Source: Syntrophobacterales bacterium
Lineage (GTDB): Bacteria > Desulfobacterota > Desulfobaccia > Desulfobaccales > 0-14-0-80-60-11
Direction: 5' to 3'
Length of the DNA stretch: 8,861 bases
Assembly: GCA_020052215.1 (NCBI GenBank)
Contig: JAGVPN010000409.1
Coordinates: 1-8,861 of the forward strand
The number at the start of each line of letters is the position of its first letter. The first letter of the stretch is position 1. A program made the translations under genes and the position numbers. Positions 5,381 through 8,861 of this stretch are shown one piece after another. The notes below the pieces were generated by a model that saw only the letters and a list, made by a program, of their open reading frames with translations, was not told the origin of the DNA and did not search any database.

Positions 5381-6931
5381 TTATTTGCTCATAAGAGCAT
5401 TTGATACTCCTAAATAAGTGTCACTTAAAGTGTAATGACCCAAAAGGGATAGATTGTATTTTTTTAATAATGTTTTATCATATTCATAGAGATAATAAAA
5501 ATCGAACTGTCCATCAGGCCCAAAAGTTTCCGGCCCCATCGGCTCGACAATTTTAAAGTGGCCTCCATGCTTAAGTAAATAATAATTAATAGCAGGCACA
5601 AGCCACCAGGTGGCTCCTATGGTAAATTTATCTATTCTCGGCGAAATTTTCTGTTCCATTTCAAAAATATAATTCATAACCGTTTTTGTTGACGCATCAT
5701 AACGCCAATCATATGTATGTGACAGGTTAATGCAAGAAAGATAATGTAACAAGCCAACAATTACACAAAAAACCAGAATAATATTTGGCACAATTATCAT
5801 CCGAAAACCATTTTTTGAGATAGCTTTCCAAAGAACAAAAATTAACAGCGTAAACAACGGGATAAAATAAATGGCAGCTCTTGCAAGAACAAATGGAGTA
5901 TTCAATAATGTATTTTGAAAAACTATACTCAAAACGGTTATTACTATTATTGAGCCAATCACAATTAAATCTTTATCGAATGAACTTAGGCAACGCTTTT
6001 TATAAAAAATAAATGCAAAATTAATAAAAAAAAGCATAACAACAAACAACAAGAACAAACCGAAATAAGTCTCTGTAATAGAACCAAAATAAATTTTACC
6101 ATATGCGGATGATTTTATTAAACTACCTATGGTATCATGATAAAAGCCAGTATTTCCGCCATAGAATAAATTATATTTAGCAATTTCCGATAAAGGTAAA
6201 TATATCAAGGCGGATAAACCAATGGTAATAATAAAAATGTAGAAAAGATTTATTAAAAAAGAATGGTTAAATAATTTAACAGGCACCCCTTTTTCTTTTA
6301 AAGAATAAAGCATTATGTATTCCATTATACAATATGAACCCATAAGGGCAAAGTAAACATTTAAAAAGCTGAAGTTAGAAATCACAGCAAGGGACATTAA
6401 ACAAAATGACTTAATTCTAAAGATAAGGGCTTTTTGAGGGTCTGCAGCACTACAACTATTAAAAAAATAAAATATACTGAGCATTAAAAATCCCAGTGCC
6501 AAAGAGTAACCGCGGGCTAAGGAAAAGAAATCTATAACAAATGGATTAAGAACTAATACCAGTAGACATAGATAAAAGAGAAATGTTTTGGAAAATAATT
6601 TTTGACATAATTTATAAGCGGCAAAAAGGTATAATAATCCGCCCAGTAAGCCTGCTAATCTGATAGGTAATTCTCTGTAACCAAAAATGCTTATAAAGAA
6701 CTTAACTAATAATGAATTAAGTAAATGATTGTTTGCAGGATGTGGCGTCTTAAATAATAATATATGTAAATACGAATTGGAAACTACAGAAAATACGGTC
6801 AATGCTTCATCATGAGTAATTGATAACAGATAGGCTCTAACAACGAAATAAAAGAACAGTAATAATAAAAACAATTTTACGGGGAAATCTCTCCGAAGGC
6901 AATGCAAAAGAGAGGTCAAATTGCTGCGCAT
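5381..6931 (-). CDS. Multi-pass membrane glycosyltransferase-like protein (GT39/ArnT type)
   Basis: The 516-residue product is an integral membrane protein with about ten hydrophobic segments (first at roughly 17-37) and a polar C-terminal part from about 403. THDEA (39-43) directly after the first segment is the acidic pair expected in the first extracytoplasmic loop of GT-C enzymes. Other family-like features are HPANNHLLNSLL (64-75), RELPIRLAGLLGG (86-98) and SLARGYSLALGF (137-148). Such enzymes move a sugar from a polyprenyl-phosphate carrier to lipid or protein outside the inner membrane; the acceptor here is unknown. Base composition is about 30% GC in lines I counted by hand, against well over 60% in flanking genes, with A/T-ending codons throughout, which suggests horizontal transfer. 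The first five codons copy the ilvD start. The ATG has only a weak GGGAA upstream, so the start is uncertain. The frame is intact. No sugar-pathway genes adjoin it. Confidence 0.75.
   Translation of the reverse strand: MRSNLTSLLHCLRRDFPVKLFLLLLFFYFVVRAYLLSITHDEALTVFSVVSNSYLHILLFKTPHPANNHLLNSLLVKFFISIFGYRELPIRLAGLLGGLLYLFAAYKLCQKLFSKTFLFYLCLLVLVLNPFVIDFFSLARGYSLALGFLMLSIFYFFNSCSAADPQKALIFRIKSFCLMSLAVISNFSFLNVYFALMGSYCIMEYIMLYSLKEKGVPVKLFNHSFLINLFYIFIITIGLSALIYLPLSEIAKYNLFYGGNTGFYHDTIGSLIKSSAYGKIYFGSITETYFGLFLLFVVMLFFINFAFIFYKKRCLSSFDKDLIVIGSIIVITVLSIVFQNTLLNTPFVLARAAIYFIPLFTLLIFVLWKAISKNGFRMIIVPNIILVFCVIVGLLHYLSCINLSHTYDWRYDASTKTVMNYIFEMEQKISPRIDKFTIGATWWLVPAINYYLLKHGGHFKIVEPMGPETFGPDGQFDFYYLYEYDKTLLKKYNLSLLGHYTLSDTYLGVSNALMSK
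6916..6931 (-). repeat. Direct repeat copy at the glycosyltransferase start
   Basis: The minus strand reads ATGCGCAGCAATTTGA, matching the ilvD start at 15 of 16 bases in the same codon register. Sequence on either side of the two copies does not match. It marks the upstream edge of the AT-rich segment. Confidence 0.6.
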
Positions 6932-6950
6932 GGAAGATTCCCGGAAAGTT

Positions 6951-7040
6951 CACCTCAAAAGACACAAAGAACACCGTGTGAGAATGCACGGAGACTTGGC
7001 TGTGCTCATCTTCCCGTCGATGAATCTTCGTGTCCTGGTG
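6951..7040. repeat. Degenerate inverted repeat in the rne-glycosyltransferase gap
   Basis: The left end reads CACC, six bases, then GACACAAAGA (6951-6970). The right end (7025-7040) is, reversed and complemented, CACC, two bases, then GACACGAAGA. An inner stem CCGTG/CACGG lies at 6974-6991. I recall dispersed palindromes built from GACACAAAGA-like arms in many environmental bacterial genomes, so this may be a decayed member. No terminator T-run is seen. It fills most of the 121-base gap. Confidence 0.45.
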
Positions 7041-7052
7041 GGTCGCATCTAT

Positions 7053-8861
7053 TTACTCGGTCTCAGAGACTACCGATTGTCGCGCAACGGCCTCTTGAGT
7101 TGCAGCTCCTTCCGGTTTGGGTTCCACCCCTTCCTGCGGTTCTGCCGCTGCCGGTTTAGGGGCCGCGGCCCGGCGAGGGCCTCTCCGTCTGGATGAAGCG
7201 GTTCGTCGGGGCTTGGCCTCGGGAGCCGGATTGGCCTCAGGAGCCGGTTTGGGTTCTACTCCTTCCTGCGGTTCTGTTACTGCCGGTTTAGGGGCCGCGG
7301 CCCGGCGAGGGCCTCTCCGTCTGGATGAAGCAGTTCGTCGGGGCTTGGCCTCGGGAGCCGGCTTGGCTTCAGGAGCCGGTTTGGCTTCAGGAGCCGGCTT
7401 GGCCTCGGGAGCCGGCTTGGCCTCGGGAATCTCCCGTTTGAGATATTCCACCAGAATCTCTTCGGGCCCCAGTCCTTCTTTGGGGAGCACCACGATCTTG
7501 AGATGATAATGCTCTTCCAGGTTGAGGATCTCTTTGCGTTTCTTGTTGAGCAGGAAATTGCTCACTTCCAGGGGGACGGAGGCCCGGACCTCCAGAATCT
7601 GGCCTTGAGCCACCTGGGTGGAGATTTGCCGGAGGAGGCTCAGGCTCAGGGTATCCACCCGTTTAATGCGGCCCCGGCCCTGGCAGGCAGGGCAGGGCGT
7701 ATAGGCGCTGACCTCCGCGGTGGGGCGCAGACGCTGGCGGGAAAGTTCCAGCAATCCGAACTTCGACAACGTCCCCACCGTGACCCGGGCCTTGTCCTTC
7801 TTCAGGCTTTGCTTGAGGGCCTGCTCCACAAGCTTCTGGTGCTTTTTGTCCTTCATGTCAATGAAGTCGATGACCACCAACCCCCCCAGGTCCCGGAGGC
7901 GGAGTTGCCGGGCGACCTCATCCGCGGCCTCCAGGTTGGTCTTCAAGGCAGTGTCTTCAATTTCTTTCTGGCTGGTGCAGCGCCCGGAGTTGACGTCGAT
8001 GGAAACCAGGGCCTCGGTGGGGTTGATGACGATGGTGCCGCCGGATTTCAGGGGTACCCGCTCCGAGTAAATGCGGTCTATCTGGTCTTCCAGTTGGAAG
8101 CGGGTGAAGATAGGCAGATTGTCTTTGTAGAGTTTCAGGGTATGGACGTGCCGGGGGGACATTTCCAGGATAAAGGTGCGCAGCGTTTGGAAGACCTCGA
8201 CATTGTCCACCAGGATGGTGGTGATATCCGGGGAAAAATAATCCCTGACGGTCCGGGTGATGAGGTCCAGGTCCCGGTGCAGCAGGCAAGGAGCGGGCTG
8301 GCCCACCGCGACCTGATTGATCGTTTCCCAGAGTTTCAGGAGATACTTCATATCCTTGGCCAGTTCCAGGGTCTTGGCGGTCTCGCCGGCGGTGCGGACG
8401 ATCAAGCCCATCTCCGGCGGCAGCCCTAATTTCTGGGCCAATTCTTTGAGGCGCTGGCGCTCTTCTTCCTTTTCGATCTTGCGGGAAACCCCCAGGTGGG
8501 TCTGTTGGGGCAGGAGCACCAGACGGCGTCCGGGAAGAGAGATATAGGTGCTGAGGTAGGCGCCCTTGGAGGCGGACTCCTCTTTGTAGACCTGGACGAT
8601 GAGTTCCTGGCCTTTGCGCAGCACCCGCTGAATCTTGGCCTTGGCCTTGCTCTGGGGTTTTTCCTGGAAATAGTCGGGATGCACTTCCGACAGGGGCAAG
8701 AAACCGTGGCGCTCCCCGCCATAGTTGACAAACGACGCCTGGAGGCTGGGCTCGATATTGACCACGATGCCTTTGTAAATATTGGCTTTGGTGGGTTCCC
8801 GGGAGGCGGACTCCAGGGCCAGCTCTTCAATATGGCCTTCTTCGACGATGGCGACCCGAAA
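7053..8861 (-). CDS. Ribonuclease E/G family endoribonuclease (5' end beyond right edge)
   Basis: This is an Rne/Rng-family endonuclease that cuts single-stranded AU-rich RNA in rRNA/tRNA processing and mRNA decay. The window shows 602 residues; the frame is open to the right edge, where the visible part begins FRVAIVEEG, so the GTG at 8765 is internal and about a dozen N-terminal residues are missing. An S1 RNA-binding domain comes first (KANIYKGIVVNIEPSLQASF, then HGFLPLSEV). The catalytic domain has SIDVNSGR (Asp289) and VIDFIDMKD (Asp332), matching E. coli D303 and D346, and the zinc-link CPAC (Cys390, Cys393). After about residue 475 comes a disordered tail of PEAKPA repeats and two 44-residue copies containing RRTASSRRRGPRR, probably RNA-binding. 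E. coli RNase G lacks such a tail. Family is certain; rne versus rng is not decided. Numbers count from the first visible residue. Confidence 0.95.
   Translation of the reverse strand, partial: FRVAIVEEGHIEELALESASREPTKANIYKGIVVNIEPSLQASFVNYGGERHGFLPLSEVHPDYFQEKPQSKAKAKIQRVLRKGQELIVQVYKEESASKGAYLSTYISLPGRRLVLLPQQTHLGVSRKIEKEEERQRLKELAQKLGLPPEMGLIVRTAGETAKTLELAKDMKYLLKLWETINQVAVGQPAPCLLHRDLDLITRTVRDYFSPDITTILVDNVEVFQTLRTFILEMSPRHVHTLKLYKDNLPIFTRFQLEDQIDRIYSERVPLKSGGTIVINPTEALVSIDVNSGRCTSQKEIEDTALKTNLEAADEVARQLRLRDLGGLVVIDFIDMKDKKHQKLVEQALKQSLKKDKARVTVGTLSKFGLLELSRQRLRPTAEVSAYTPCPACQGRGRIKRVDTLSLSLLRQISTQVAQGQILEVRASVPLEVSNFLLNKKRKEILNLEEHYHLKIVVLPKEGLGPEEILVEYLKREIPEAKPAPEAKPAPEAKPAPEAKPAPEAKPRRTASSRRRGPRRAAAPKPAVTEPQEGVEPKPAPEANPAPEAKPRRTASSRRRGPRRAAAPKPAAAEPQEGVEPKPEGAATQEAVARQSVVSETE
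7112..7375 (-). repeat. Two tandem 132-bp repeats in the RNase E/G tail
   Basis: Bases 7112-7243 and 7244-7375 are adjacent direct copies of exactly 44 codons. At protein level 40 of 44 residues agree (visible residues 497-540 and 541-584), each with an Arg-rich RRTASSRRRGPRR core followed by an EPQEGVEPKP segment. The near identity at DNA level points to recent duplication. Confidence 0.9.
7344..7428 (-). repeat. 18-bp tandem array encoding PEAKPA repeats
   Basis: Four complete 18-bp units starting at 7344, 7362, 7380 and 7398, and one partial unit from 7416, read on the plus strand as CTTGGCCTCGGGAGCCGG with few changes. Each encodes a rotation of EAKPAP, giving a Pro/Ala/Lys/Glu linker between the catalytic domain and the Arg-rich repeats. 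Two more units occur at 7212-7247. The 6-codon period keeps the frame when copy number changes. Confidence 0.9.

Noticed and set aside
5381..6931. Composite transposon or insertion sequence carrying the AT-rich gene
   Set aside because: No transposase or integrase and no terminal inverted repeats were found at its edges; only direct repeats support an insertion.
7344..7428. Regular 18-bp repeats considered as a CRISPR-like array
   Set aside because: There are no unique spacers, the period is six codons, and the units lie in frame within the RNase E/G gene.
7503..8429. Plus-strand frame of 308 codons opposite the RNase E/G gene
   Set aside because: It is antisense to the conserved catalytic domain of a certain gene and has no family-like motif.
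8286..8765. GTG at 8765 as the true start of the RNase E/G gene
   Set aside because: The frame continues upstream to the window edge with conserved family sequence (TKANIYKGI), so the real start lies outside.

Overview
The window reads as a chromosomal segment of a GC-rich, probably anaerobic bacterium. All eight genes I can support lie on the minus strand. The gene content suggests a Desulfobacterota-like (former Deltaproteobacteria) lineage: an Rne/Rng ribonuclease, a short-form dihydroxy-acid dehydratase with the E. coli-type Fe-S motifs, and small cysteine-rich proteins of the DUF3795, TIGR04076 and CGGC families that are common in anaerobes. That placement is inference from family content only; no rRNA or tRNA is present to fix it.

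In transcription order (high to low coordinates) the layout is as follows. First comes an RNase E/G gene whose first dozen or so codons lie beyond the right edge (8861-7053); its tail is built from tandem DNA repeats. A 121-base gap with a degenerate inverted repeat follows. Next is a strikingly AT-rich gene for a multi-pass membrane glycosyltransferase-like protein (6931-5381), then ilvD (5355-3697) after a 25-base gap. A 310-base intergenic region (3696-3387) holds a perfect 27-bp inverted repeat, a 15-nt operator-like palindrome and DnaA-box-like 9-mers. Then comes a five-gene run: dnaN, a DUF3795 protein, a TIGR04076 protein, a CGGC-domain protein and the first 246 codons of gyrB, with gaps of 74, 33, 54 and 25 bases.

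Two things stand out. First, the usual dnaA-dnaN-recF-gyrB replication cluster is rearranged: dnaN is preceded by ilvD instead of dnaA, and the recF position between dnaN and gyrB is taken by three small, cysteine-rich, putatively metal-binding proteins. They are probably co-transcribed with the sliding clamp and gyrase B. Second, the AT-rich glycosyltransferase gene looks like imported DNA. It begins with the same 16 bases (one mismatch) as ilvD, both copies in register at the start codon, so the foreign segment is bracketed by direct repeats as if it had been inserted exactly at the ilvD start.

Functionally, dnaN and gyrB serve replication and DNA topology, RNase E/G serves RNA processing and decay, ilvD serves branched-chain amino acid synthesis, and the membrane protein probably transfers a lipid-linked sugar outside the inner membrane. 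No RNA genes, CRISPR arrays or intact insertion sequences were seen.
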